Source: DASPKX01 sp035627835 (GTDB lineage: Bacteria; Verrucomicrobiota; Verrucomicrobiia; Limisphaerales; SXQI01). From it: a stretch of 41,726 bases of DNA. The notes below the pieces were generated by a model. The model was not told the origin of the DNA. It saw only the letters and a list, made by a program, of their open reading frames with translations, and did no database searches. Position numbers and translations under genes: made by a program. Every line of letters begins with the position of its first letter. Position 1 is the first letter of the stretch. The stretch is taken from contig DASPKX010000089.1 of assembly GCA_035627835.1 (NCBI GenBank), forward strand, positions 1 to 41,726, read 5' to 3'. Below are positions 7,891 through 15,374 of this stretch, in pieces.

Positions 7891-9627
7891 TCACGGCGTC
7901 TTCGTTGCCTCTTTGGCCCAGGCATCCTTGAGCGAGATGATGCGGTTGAAGACCAGCGAGCCGGTTTTCGAATCTTCTGAGTCGAGGCAGAAGTAACCCA
8001 CGCGCTCAAACTGGTAGCGCAGTTCTGGCCTGGCCGTTGCCAGGCTTGGCTCGACGATTGCGTTGGAAATCACCTCGAGTGAATTCGGGTTGATGAAGTC
8101 CTTGAAATCACGGCCATCTTTGTTCCCGTCCGGTTCCTCAACGGTGAACAAACGATCGTAAAGGCGCACTTCGGCCTTGATGCCTCGTGTTGCTGAAACC
8201 CAGTGAATGGTGCCCTTGATCTTCCGGCTGGCTGTGGCTCCTCCGCTCTTCGATTCGGGATCAATCGTGCAGCGCAGCTCAGTCACGTTCCCTTGATCAT
8301 CCTTCACCACGTTTTCGCACTTGATAATGTAAGCGTACCGGAGACGAACTTCACCGCCGGGCGTGAGGCGGAAGAATTTCTTCGGAGGGTTCTCCATGAA
8401 GTCGTCCTGCTCGATGTAAATCTCGCGGGTGAATGGAACTTTGCGTGAGCCAGAAGCGGGATCTTCAGGGTTGTTGATCGCTTCCAGTTCTTCGGTCTGC
8501 CCTTCCGGAAAGTTGGTGAAAACAACCTTCAGCGGCCGCAGCACACCCATCACGCGGAGAGCGCGTTTGTTCAAGTCTTCGCGGATGCTGTGCTCCAGCA
8601 CGGCCACATCGGTCAGGCCGTTATACTTGGTAATCCCCACGCGCGAGCAGAACGCGCGAATGGCTTCGGGTGTGACGCCGCGGCGGCGGAACCCGGCAAT
8701 CGTCGGCATGCGCGGATCGTTCCACCCGGACACCAAACCTTCCTGCACGAGTTGCAACAGCTTGCGCTTGCTCATGACCGTGTAGGTCAAGTTCAGCCGC
8801 GCGAACTCGATTTGGCGTGGATGCGCGGGAACGGGCAATTGGTTGATGATCCAGTCGTAGAGAGGGCGATGCACTTCGAACTCAAGCGTGCAAAGCGAGT
8901 GCGTGATCTTCTCGATGGCGTCGCTCAGGCAATGCGCAAAATCGTAGATCGGGTAAATGCACCAGGCGTTGCCAGTGCGGTGATGCTCGACTTTGCGGAT
9001 GCGGTAAATTGCTGGGTCGCGCATGTGGATGTTCGGCGAGGCCATGTCGATCTTGGCGCGCAATGTTCGGGAGCCGTCCGGAAACTCGCCCGCGCGCATG
9101 CGCGCGAAGAGGTCGAGGTTTTCCTCAACTGAGCGGTTCCTGTAGGGACTCTCGCGGCCAGGCACATTTGGGCTGCCACGATACTCGATCAGCTCTTCCG
9201 CACTGAGGTCATCCACGTAAGCCTTGCCCGCTTTGATCAGCAGGACGGCGAATTGATAGAGCTGCTCGAAATAGTCAGAGGCGTAAAACTTCTTATCCCC
9301 CCAATTGAAGCCAAGCCAACGAACATCTTCCTGGATCGAATCGACGTACTCGACATCTTCGCGGGTCGGATTGGTGTCATCGAAGCGGAGGTGGCACACC
9401 CCTTTGGTTTCGAGAGCCACACCGAAGTTCAGGCAGATCGACTTCGCATGTCCGATGTGGAGGTAGCCATTCGGCTCAGGTGGGAAACGGGTGACGACAC
9501 TCTGGTGCTTCCCCGACTGCAGGTCCGCAGCGATGATGTCGCGGATAAAATCAGAGGGGCTGACCCCCGCTTCCGTAGCGGGAGCTGGGCCTGCAGTGGG
9601 AGCGGCGTTCGTTATCGGAGTTTCCAT
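7891..9627 (-). CDS. glnS: Glutaminyl-tRNA synthetase
   Basis: The protein is 578 residues (E. coli GlnRS has 554). It has the class I signature PPEPNGYLHIGHAKS with HIGH at 57-60, the second signature VMSKRK (284-289), and RFDDTNP. These identify the GlnRS/GluRS non-discriminating branch. The strings GWNDPRMPTIAGFRRRG and DDFMENPPKKFFRL point to GlnRS. It charges tRNA-Gln with glutamine in the cytoplasm, so this organism does not rely only on the amidotransferase route. I chose the ATG at 9627 because the upstream in-frame extension to 9960 is antisense to the next gene and looks noncoding. The extra 20 residues rich in Ala and Pro before the catalytic domain are likely disordered. Confidence 0.96.
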   Translation of the reverse strand: METPITNAAPTAGPAPATEAGVSPSDFIRDIIAADLQSGKHQSVVTRFPPEPNGYLHIGHAKSICLNFGVALETKGVCHLRFDDTNPTREDVEYVDSIQEDVRWLGFNWGDKKFYASDYFEQLYQFAVLLIKAGKAYVDDLSAEELIEYRGSPNVPGRESPYRNRSVEENLDLFARMRAGEFPDGSRTLRAKIDMASPNIHMRDPAIYRIRKVEHHRTGNAWCIYPIYDFAHCLSDAIEKITHSLCTLEFEVHRPLYDWIINQLPVPAHPRQIEFARLNLTYTVMSKRKLLQLVQEGLVSGWNDPRMPTIAGFRRRGVTPEAIRAFCSRVGITKYNGLTDVAVLEHSIREDLNKRALRVMGVLRPLKVVFTNFPEGQTEELEAINNPEDPASGSRKVPFTREIYIEQDDFMENPPKKFFRLTPGGEVRLRYAYIIKCENVVKDDQGNVTELRCTIDPESKSGGATASRKIKGTIHWVSATRGIKAEVRLYDRLFTVEEPDGNKDGRDFKDFINPNSLEVISNAIVEPSLATARPELRYQFERVGYFCLDSEDSKTGSLVFNRIISLKDAWAKEATKTP

Positions 9628-9808
9628 GTTCAAAAACTTGGGCCGATAACATAATGCAACTCCCGTAAAAGGACAGAGAAACGTGTCCTGCTGCTCAGGT
9701 CGCCGAAACAAACGCAGCGCGTGCCAAGGCGCCGACCTAATACAATGTGCGGAGCCGTCTCTCTTGCACGCTCGACAGTCTGAGTGAGCGCTGCCATAAG
9801 AATTCTCG

Positions 9809-11245
9809 ATGAATGGAGCTTTTCGCCGGTTTGCCATGGCTCTCATGGCAACGTTTCTCCTCGAATCCCGCTTGAGGGGCGTTGAGACCAACCAATACAC
9901 CGTCGAGATTCCGAGCGGCTTGTCAATGTGGGCCAACCAACTGAACCACGGCAGTAACACTGTCGCGGAACTATTCGGGACGAACGTGCCCCAGGGGACG
10001 ATCCTCTATACGTTCGATGCGCGCTTTCAAATCCATCGCGTTAACCAGTTTGAATTAAGCAGGTGGACGTCGCCCGACGAGGTGTTGAAGCCTGGAGAGG
10101 GCGCCTTGATTCGCAATCCAGGGATGCCTTTTACTCTGACTTTTAGCGGGACGGAGCCGCCGCCTGAATTCCCGAAACTCCTAGGAGGCTACAATTACGT
10201 GGGGTTCCCCTCGCGTTCGCAGCAACGTCTGCCTGCGCCTCTACCCGGGGACGAGTTGATCTTGTGGCGGAACACTGAGCAACGCGTGCACGTTTGGTCA
10301 GCGGAAACTTCAACATGGGTGCCGGAACTGGCAGGGCTTAGACCCGGCGAGGGGTTTGTTTATTGGCGCGCTGAGCCACTCAGCCCTGACGCAGTAACTA
10401 ATGGAACATTGCTGGCCAGCACTAAGATTACCGGCGTTGTTGATGCGCCGGTGAGCAAAATGAGCGGCCTGCCTATGAGCGCCAGGTCAGTAGCGGAATT
10501 AGTCGTCCTCGAGGGAGGGAACGAGCTAGTGATCCCAACCAGACTGCGCTTTGCAAAAGAAAGTCCTTACTCCTACTTCCTCCAACCCCAGGTAGTCGAA
10601 GTTCCGGGGACAACTCCGGGACAGCGCATCAACATCAAGTTGCGCGCATACAAAGGATACAGTTATCCGCTCACTATAAATCGTGGGGAATCAGTTGTTA
10701 TCTCCGTCACGCTCGGCGGCGGTGGCCTTGATCTGCCAGGGGAGTTACGGGACTTATATGGTTTCGCAGCCGTTCCCGCTATCGCTCATTTCGCTGAAAA
10801 CCCTCACAACACCACGGTTGCGCCAGGGTCTGACGTGACCTTGTTCGCCGACCCCGGAGGTAACGTCCGCCTCCAATGGCGCAAGGACGGGCAGGACATT
10901 CCTGGGGCAACGAATACCCTGCTAGTTTTGCCGAAGGTTAGCGGCGCAGACATTGGCGTGTACTCGGTAACCGCGGACCAGCCTAACTGGTTTCCGATGC
11001 AAAGCATGGCGGCCACCTTGTCGCTTTTCGAAGCTAAGATCCCGGGGCAGCTTACTCTTTGGGGGCCTATCGGCACCCGTTATCTAGTCGAGCACGCTTC
11101 TTCACCCGATCAAGAACAATGGACCGCCTTGATGGAACTTGTGCTTCCCACTAGTCCGCACACCTTTACAGACTCAACGCTGCCTCCCGATTCGAAACGG
11201 TTCTATCGCGCAGTCGCAATTCCCAAGTCGCTATACGGATGGTAA
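9809..11245 (+). CDS. Secreted protein with Ig-like domain and C-terminal FYR module
   Basis: The protein is 478 residues with an N-terminal hydrophobic segment (FAMALMATFLLES) likely to be a signal peptide. Residues about 30-220 are unassigned and rich in Trp and Gly turns (LKPGEGALIRNPG, LRPGEGFVYWRAE look like two related repeats). Residues about 330-405 form an immunoglobulin-like domain with VAPGSDVTLFADPGG, LQWRKDGQDIPGATN and SGADIGVYSV. The last 65 residues (YLVEHASSPDQEQWTAL to KRFYRAV) belong to a module shared with two other large exported proteins of this window. It is probably a surface or extracellular protein; no enzyme motif is seen. It is divergent from glnS with 181 bases between. 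Confidence 0.82.
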   Translation: MNGAFRRFAMALMATFLLESRLRGVETNQYTVEIPSGLSMWANQLNHGSNTVAELFGTNVPQGTILYTFDARFQIHRVNQFELSRWTSPDEVLKPGEGALIRNPGMPFTLTFSGTEPPPEFPKLLGGYNYVGFPSRSQQRLPAPLPGDELILWRNTEQRVHVWSAETSTWVPELAGLRPGEGFVYWRAEPLSPDAVTNGTLLASTKITGVVDAPVSKMSGLPMSARSVAELVVLEGGNELVIPTRLRFAKESPYSYFLQPQVVEVPGTTPGQRINIKLRAYKGYSYPLTINRGESVVISVTLGGGGLDLPGELRDLYGFAAVPAIAHFAENPHNTTVAPGSDVTLFADPGGNVRLQWRKDGQDIPGATNTLLVLPKVSGADIGVYSVTADQPNWFPMQSMAATLSLFEAKIPGQLTLWGPIGTRYLVEHASSPDQEQWTALMELVLPTSPHTFTDSTLPPDSKRFYRAVAIPKSLYGW

Positions 11246-11287
11246 GGACAAGGCGGCAAAGGGCCGTTTCCCCAGCCGTCCTTTGTT
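11246..11287 (+). terminator. Probable terminator after the Ig-like protein gene
   Basis: Arms GGAC-aa-GGC (11246-11254) and GCC-GTCC (11275-11281), with a two-base bulge, are followed by TTTGTT. The stem begins right after the stop codon. Confidence 0.5.
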
Positions 11288-11322
11288 ATGGCGAGGCGAA
11301 AGGTCACCCTAACGAACAACCG

Positions 11323-13212
11323 TTAGTAGGCTGACCGCTGCGGATAATGCTCCCAACTCTCAACAAGCTCCTGAGCGAGCCCAGCAATCCCCGGATTCTC
11401 GTGCTTGGCGAATTGCCGGAGGACGTTCAGGCTGGTCTCAGTTGGCGTGACCGCCTGGCGCGGTGTTCCTTTCTTCAAGCCCTGAAGAGCTGAAAGGATC
11501 ATCCGCGGCGGCTTCAAGTCGGCCATCATGCGGACCCCATCCTCCTGGCGGAGTGGATCTGTGTGCTCGGCAACCTGCTGGCTGAGGAGTTCGAGCGTCC
11601 AGCGGGCAATGGGCACGCCTTCCTTGAAGTCGTCCATGAAGAATCCGATTGGATGACCGGGGTCATACGCGCTGATCGGGCGGACTGCGTTCCAGTAAAG
11701 AAGATCGAATGCTGCTGAGTGCGACTTTTCGGTGCTGAACCAGAGGGTGCTCAGCAGCCCGCCGGTAAACACCTCGCGGATCGGCATGGCTTTTGGCGGT
11801 GTGTCCACTGCGAGTGTCGAAGATACAAACATGCGGCAGGCTACAGCTGCTGCCATTCGCACGTTTAGACTGTTCGTGCCACCAGCGAGCTTCATGATAC
11901 GCTGGAATGCCACCCCGGTGGGATAATTTCGCTCGCCAAAAAGGAGCAGTCCCCAGATCTGGAGAGCGGGCTCGGGCTCTTCGCTCGCGGTCTCGACTAA
12001 AAACTCGTCGAGCAACCCTGCCCGGTGCACTGCCAGTAGCGCATTAACGCGCGCATGGATCGGAGCGTTAGTGTCTCGAACAATCGGCGCCAACGGCGTG
12101 CGCGGGTGCAAGCCGCGGGCCTGGCGCAACTCTTCGCGGTTTTCCAACGTTCTCACGGCTGCATCCCGCGCCCAGGCATTGTCTCCCTTCAGCAGATCGG
12201 CCAGATCCTGCAGCGTGAGGCTGGGAATATTGATTGTGCTCGGCTCCTTTTCGATGAGTTTTGCCGGGCCAAGTCGCTCAATCGATGCTGATCCGCTCTC
12301 GTCCCGCATGAGCGCCCAAACAGCGCCGTCGGGGCCGGTTTGAATGTCCACGGGTGTGGCCCCTCGTTCCCATCGGGCAAGATTGCGTTTCTGATTAAGC
12401 CGCTCTCCTTCTTCGCCAAATTGTTGCAAGGTGGAAGTGGCGGCATCGGCCACGAGCCACGTTCCCCGATCTTCAGCAGCCCAACCGGAGCCTGGCTGGA
12501 GCGCGATTGCCCTGGGCTTGAGTTGAGATTTGTCCGTTGGCAGCGAGAGGTCGCTCTTGGAAAAGTTGTGCAACCCGTCGGCGTAATCCAATCCATGCCG
12601 CACGATGAAAAGCTGGTCAGACTCCAGATCGGAGGCGACAGGGAAGCCGTTTAGATCGTAAGCAAAGTCGCCGCTCAGGCCCTTAACAATTACATCCCAC
12701 CGCCCGCTTCTGGGTTCAACTCTCCCGACGCCGCTGGCGCGCCCCGCGGTGTAAGCAAAGGTGATCCCGCCAGCCGGAGCCCAGGTCAATGCGCCGATAT
12801 GCGCGCTGCTTGGGAAGAGCGTGCCGGGGGTCACCCATGGCGTTTGTTCCACAAGATGCTTGCCATCGTTCACCTTGAACCAACGGACAGCATCCCCGTC
12901 CGCCACATAAATGTTTTGCTCGTGAACGAGCATCCCACCGCCCTGGTTGCCGCGACGTTGGAAAGAGCTGACCCATTGAAGCTGGCCTGCTGCAGCGGCT
13001 CTCTCGATCACGAATGCGCCGCTTTGCTCCCGCAGGATCCAGACGGAGGCATCCGAATCCCATGTGAACGCGGAAATGTTTTGCGTTTCAATGAAGGGCT
13101 TCACCACAAACTCGGACGCGGGTTTGAGCCGCGCTGCTTGAGTAGTGGCCGCGAAAGACAAGGCCACGACAGCCAATAAGCGGAGCGGGCAGGGGAGGTA
13201 TGGGGCATTCAT
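11323..13212 (-). CDS. Exported beta-propeller protein with C-terminal helical repeats
   Basis: The protein is 629 residues with a signal peptide (PLRLLAVVALSFAATTQA). Residues about 30-330 contain propeller-like blades with phrases such as ISAFTWDSDASVWILRE, VADGDAVRWFKV, and DIQTGPDGAVWALM. Residues about 340-620 are mostly helical with HEAT-like steps (DNAWARDAAVRTLENREE, HARVNALLAVHRAGL, EDGVRMMADLKPPRMILSAL). The order resembles planctomycete and verrucomicrobial exported propeller-HEAT proteins, some of which also carry a heme domain. No CxxCH heme motif is present here. Function unknown. It lies 16 bases downstream of the BlaR1-like gene and may be co-transcribed with the regulator pair. 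Confidence 0.8.
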   Translation of the reverse strand: MNAPYLPCPLRLLAVVALSFAATTQAARLKPASEFVVKPFIETQNISAFTWDSDASVWILREQSGAFVIERAAAAGQLQWVSSFQRRGNQGGGMLVHEQNIYVADGDAVRWFKVNDGKHLVEQTPWVTPGTLFPSSAHIGALTWAPAGGITFAYTAGRASGVGRVEPRSGRWDVIVKGLSGDFAYDLNGFPVASDLESDQLFIVRHGLDYADGLHNFSKSDLSLPTDKSQLKPRAIALQPGSGWAAEDRGTWLVADAATSTLQQFGEEGERLNQKRNLARWERGATPVDIQTGPDGAVWALMRDESGSASIERLGPAKLIEKEPSTINIPSLTLQDLADLLKGDNAWARDAAVRTLENREELRQARGLHPRTPLAPIVRDTNAPIHARVNALLAVHRAGLLDEFLVETASEEPEPALQIWGLLLFGERNYPTGVAFQRIMKLAGGTNSLNVRMAAAVACRMFVSSTLAVDTPPKAMPIREVFTGGLLSTLWFSTEKSHSAAFDLLYWNAVRPISAYDPGHPIGFFMDDFKEGVPIARWTLELLSQQVAEHTDPLRQEDGVRMMADLKPPRMILSALQGLKKGTPRQAVTPTETSLNVLRQFAKHENPGIAGLAQELVESWEHYPQRSAY

Positions 13213-13226
13213 AAAATGTTTTAGCC

Positions 13227-14210
13227 TTATGGCGGAAGGCAGGAAGGTTGCGCGGTAGTCTGCCGCTTGGAAGAGGCCTCTAATTGTGAAGCCAGCAAGC
13301 CGAGCGCGATGACCCCGCAGATGAACACGGAGGCCGGAGCCATGAGCGAGCGCGCATTCAACTCTCCACGGCTTCCGCGTTGCTTCAGGATAGTTCGCAG
13401 GCGTTCCTCCAGGGTCGAGCGGGTGACCATAGCTGTTTCGCAGAAGCGCCGCGCCCGGTGGGTTCCAAGGCCTGCGGCGAGGGCCAGTAGTTCCTGCGCG
13501 TATTCCGAGGGCTTAACCCCGCCAGCGATGGCAAGGTCATCCGCCGCAATTTCTGACTCCGCCTCAAGCCGTCTGGCGGACAGCCACAGCAACGGGTTGA
13601 ACCAAAACAGAGCGCAGACGAGCAGCGCGAGGAGTTGCGAGCCATTATCGACTCGGCGCACGTGGGCGATCTCGTGCAGCAACACCACGCGGAGGCGACT
13701 TGCGTCCCAACTATATGCCTCCTCGGGGAGCAGAATCACAGGTTTCCACACGCCCCAGGTGATCGGCGCCAAAGCATCGCCCTTTGCGGCGATCCGAACC
13801 TCCAGGCCTTGAAGCTCCGCATGAAGCGATGCCCGCAGCTTGGCGAGATCCCTGGGGCGCAATGGGGAGCTTCGCTGGAGCCAGCGATTGGCAGTCAAGC
13901 GTCCGAGCGCGGCTCTCATGAAGACGCTTATGGCTCCGCCTGCCCACGATAGAAAAAGCGCGGGACCTGCCCAGGGTGGGAGCGCGATAGTAGTTATCGT
14001 CGTCGGGCAGTAAGCGCTATCGATGTGATCAGCCAGGATGGGCCCGAATAACCAAGCGGCGCAGAGCAGCACATTTAAAAACAGAGCCAGCCAGGCAAGA
14101 TTTCTCCCGGCGGCGCTGCTCATCAGCTTCGTGGCCAGGTGGGTGAGCCCCCACAACAGCCCCGCAAAGAGGTTGCAACCGATGAATGCCGAAAAGAGGT
14201 CCGCACTCAC
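13227..14210 (-). CDS. BlaR1/MecR1-type M56 membrane peptidase without sensor domain
   Basis: The protein is 327 residues. It has several membrane segments (near 10-30, 38-60, 78-100, 192-212 and 290-310) and the zinc protease motif HEIAHV (179-184) followed by LEAESEIAADDLAI, which matches the M56 pattern. BlaR1 and MecR1 sense beta-lactams through a C-terminal penicillin-binding domain of about 250 residues and then cleave the BlaI repressor. That domain is absent here: the protein ends soon after the last membrane segment. The signal is therefore not obvious. The start is a GTG that overlaps the blaI-like stop (GTGA), so the two are translationally coupled. Confidence 0.85.
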   Translation of the reverse strand: MSADLFSAFIGCNLFAGLLWGLTHLATKLMSSAAGRNLAWLALFLNVLLCAAWLFGPILADHIDSAYCPTTITTIALPPWAGPALFLSWAGGAISVFMRAALGRLTANRWLQRSSPLRPRDLAKLRASLHAELQGLEVRIAAKGDALAPITWGVWKPVILLPEEAYSWDASRLRVVLLHEIAHVRRVDNGSQLLALLVCALFWFNPLLWLSARRLEAESEIAADDLAIAGGVKPSEYAQELLALAAGLGTHRARRFCETAMVTRSTLEERLRTILKQRGSRGELNARSLMAPASVFICGVIALGLLASQLEASSKRQTTAQPSCLPP

Positions 14211-14629
14211 CGGCCTTCCTTTCGAGCTTCATCAATCAACTTCTCCAGCCTTTCGATCTCCTCACGCGAGAGTCGCGCATCCTTGCGCTTGAACAAAGCG
14301 CGGATGACGAGGTCGACAGACCCGTCGAAAAATGTTTTTAGGACGCCTTCAATGGCGCGCTGCCCCATTTCCTCGCGAGGCACGACCGGAGAATAGATAT
14401 ATTTAGCGCCTGCCTTCTCGTGTTTGATTTGGCCCTTTTCCTCCAGCAATGATAGGTGAGTGCGAATGGCGGTGTAGGTCGGCCGGTCTGGAAGCGCTTC
14501 CCAGATTTGGGCTGCGGAAGCGCGGCGCAGGCGATAGAGGGCATCCATGATTTGGCGCTCCCGACGGGTGAGCTGCGGGAGATCACCACCGTCGGAGGAG
14601 CGGGATTTGCCCCGGGCGGATTTCGGCAT
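14207..14629 (-). CDS. BlaI/MecI/CopY-family transcriptional repressor
   Basis: The protein is 140 residues. It has the winged-helix opening LTRRERQIMDALYRLRRASA, then LPDRPTYTAIRTHLSLLEEKGQIKHE, the recognition helix and wing typical of BlaI and CopY, and a C-terminal helical dimer part (EIERLEKLIDEARKEGR). The motif GAKYIYSPVVPREE also fits. Such repressors bind dyads near their own promoter and are inactivated by cleavage or metal. I chose the ATG at 14629 because it begins a standard-length protein; the in-frame opening to 14806 runs through the divergent sodC start. A perfect dyad overlaps this start codon. Confidence 0.9.
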   Translation of the reverse strand: MPKSARGKSRSSDGGDLPQLTRRERQIMDALYRLRRASAAQIWEALPDRPTYTAIRTHLSLLEEKGQIKHEKAGAKYIYSPVVPREEMGQRAIEGVLKTFFDGSVDLVIRALFKRKDARLSREEIERLEKLIDEARKEGR

Positions 14630-14644
14630 GCCAATTTTTTGGCA
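14629..14644. promoter_or_regulatory. Perfect dyad at the blaI-like start codon, candidate operator
   Basis: The sequence TGCCAATTTTTTGGCA is a perfect inverted repeat with 6-base arms and a 4-base centre. It touches the repressor start codon. A weaker related dyad, CCAA-CTT-TTGG, is at 14687-14697 in the same divergent gap. BlaI-family proteins bind dyads and self-regulate, so the site is a plausible operator. This is inference. Confidence 0.5.
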
Positions 14645-14744
14645 CCTTTGCTCCCGCGCGTCAACTGCAACCTGCTGGAATGTTTCCCAACTTTTGGCTA
14701 GAGTCCCCCAGCGCCGCGATTTCCGCGGCCCAACAAGGGAGATT

Positions 14745-15320
14745 ATGAAGAAAACTTTGGCTTTAACGGCAGCGCTGCTGAGCGCTGGAATTCTCACCGT
14801 AAACATTTCCGCCGCGGACCATCACAACGCGGCGCAGCACGCCCAATCCTGGGCCAGCATCAAGGAAGCAGTCGCAACATTGAAGCCGACTGAGGGCAAT
14901 AAAACGGAGGGCACGATTCGCTTCACCCAGGATGGCGACAAAGTGAAAGTCGTCGCTCATGTCACCGGTCTAACTCCAGGCCAAAAGCACGCGTTCCATA
15001 TTCACGAATTCGGTGATGCCTCTTCCAAGGACGGATCGAGCGCGGGCGGTCATTACAATCCCGAGGGCCACCAGCACGGGCTGCCAGATGCCTCGCAAAA
15101 GCACGCGGGCGATCTGGGCAACCTCCAGGCGAATGACCAGGGCGTGGCTCATTACGAAATCACGGTGCAGAACATCAGCATTGCTGGCGTGAAGAATCCA
15201 ATCATTGGCCGCGGGGTGATTGTCCACGCAAAACATGACGACGGGGGCCAACCGGTTGGCAACGCTGGCGGCCGCATTGCCATGGGTGTGATCGGCATCG
15301 CTGGGGCGCCAAAGAAGTAA
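14745..15320 (+). CDS. Exported Cu-Zn superoxide dismutase-like protein (SodC family)
   Basis: The protein is 191 residues with a signal peptide (MKKTLALTAALLSAGILTV). All expected metal ligands can be placed: copper H85 and H87 in FHIHEFG, bridging H103 in SAGGHYNPEG, H111, H120 and D123 in HAGDLGN, and H161 in VIVHAKHDD. The active-site arginine is R177 in GNAGGRIA. SodC turns superoxide into peroxide and oxygen in the periplasm. The two cysteines of the conserved disulfide are missing (G97 and M180 stand in their place). The ATG at 14745 follows AAGGGAG. The gene is divergent from the BlaI-like repressor, with 115 bases between starts, and ends at a strong terminator. Confidence 0.93.
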   Translation: MKKTLALTAALLSAGILTVNISAADHHNAAQHAQSWASIKEAVATLKPTEGNKTEGTIRFTQDGDKVKVVAHVTGLTPGQKHAFHIHEFGDASSKDGSSAGGHYNPEGHQHGLPDASQKHAGDLGNLQANDQGVAHYEITVQNISIAGVKNPIIGRGVIVHAKHDDGGQPVGNAGGRIAMGVIGIAGAPKK

Positions 15321-15346
15321 CGCCAACGCCCCCGTAGGTTTACGCA

Positions 15347-15374
15347 AAAGGCCCGCAGTCGCGGGCCTTTAGTT
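15347..15374. terminator. Bidirectional terminator between sodC-like and TolB-like genes
   Basis: Perfect 10-base arms AAAGGCCCGC (15347-15356) and GCGGGCCTTT (15361-15370) enclose the loop AGTC. The rightward tail is AGTTTT. Leftward the stem is followed by a short T run. It lies between two convergent stop codons. Confidence 0.88.

Noticed and set aside
8590..9132. 180-residue plus-strand frame
   Set aside because: It is antisense to glnS, whose motifs are clear.
13227..14629. Beta-lactam resistance cassette
   Set aside because: The BlaR1-like protein lacks the penicillin-binding domain and no beta-lactamase gene is near, so the link to drug resistance is unsupported.
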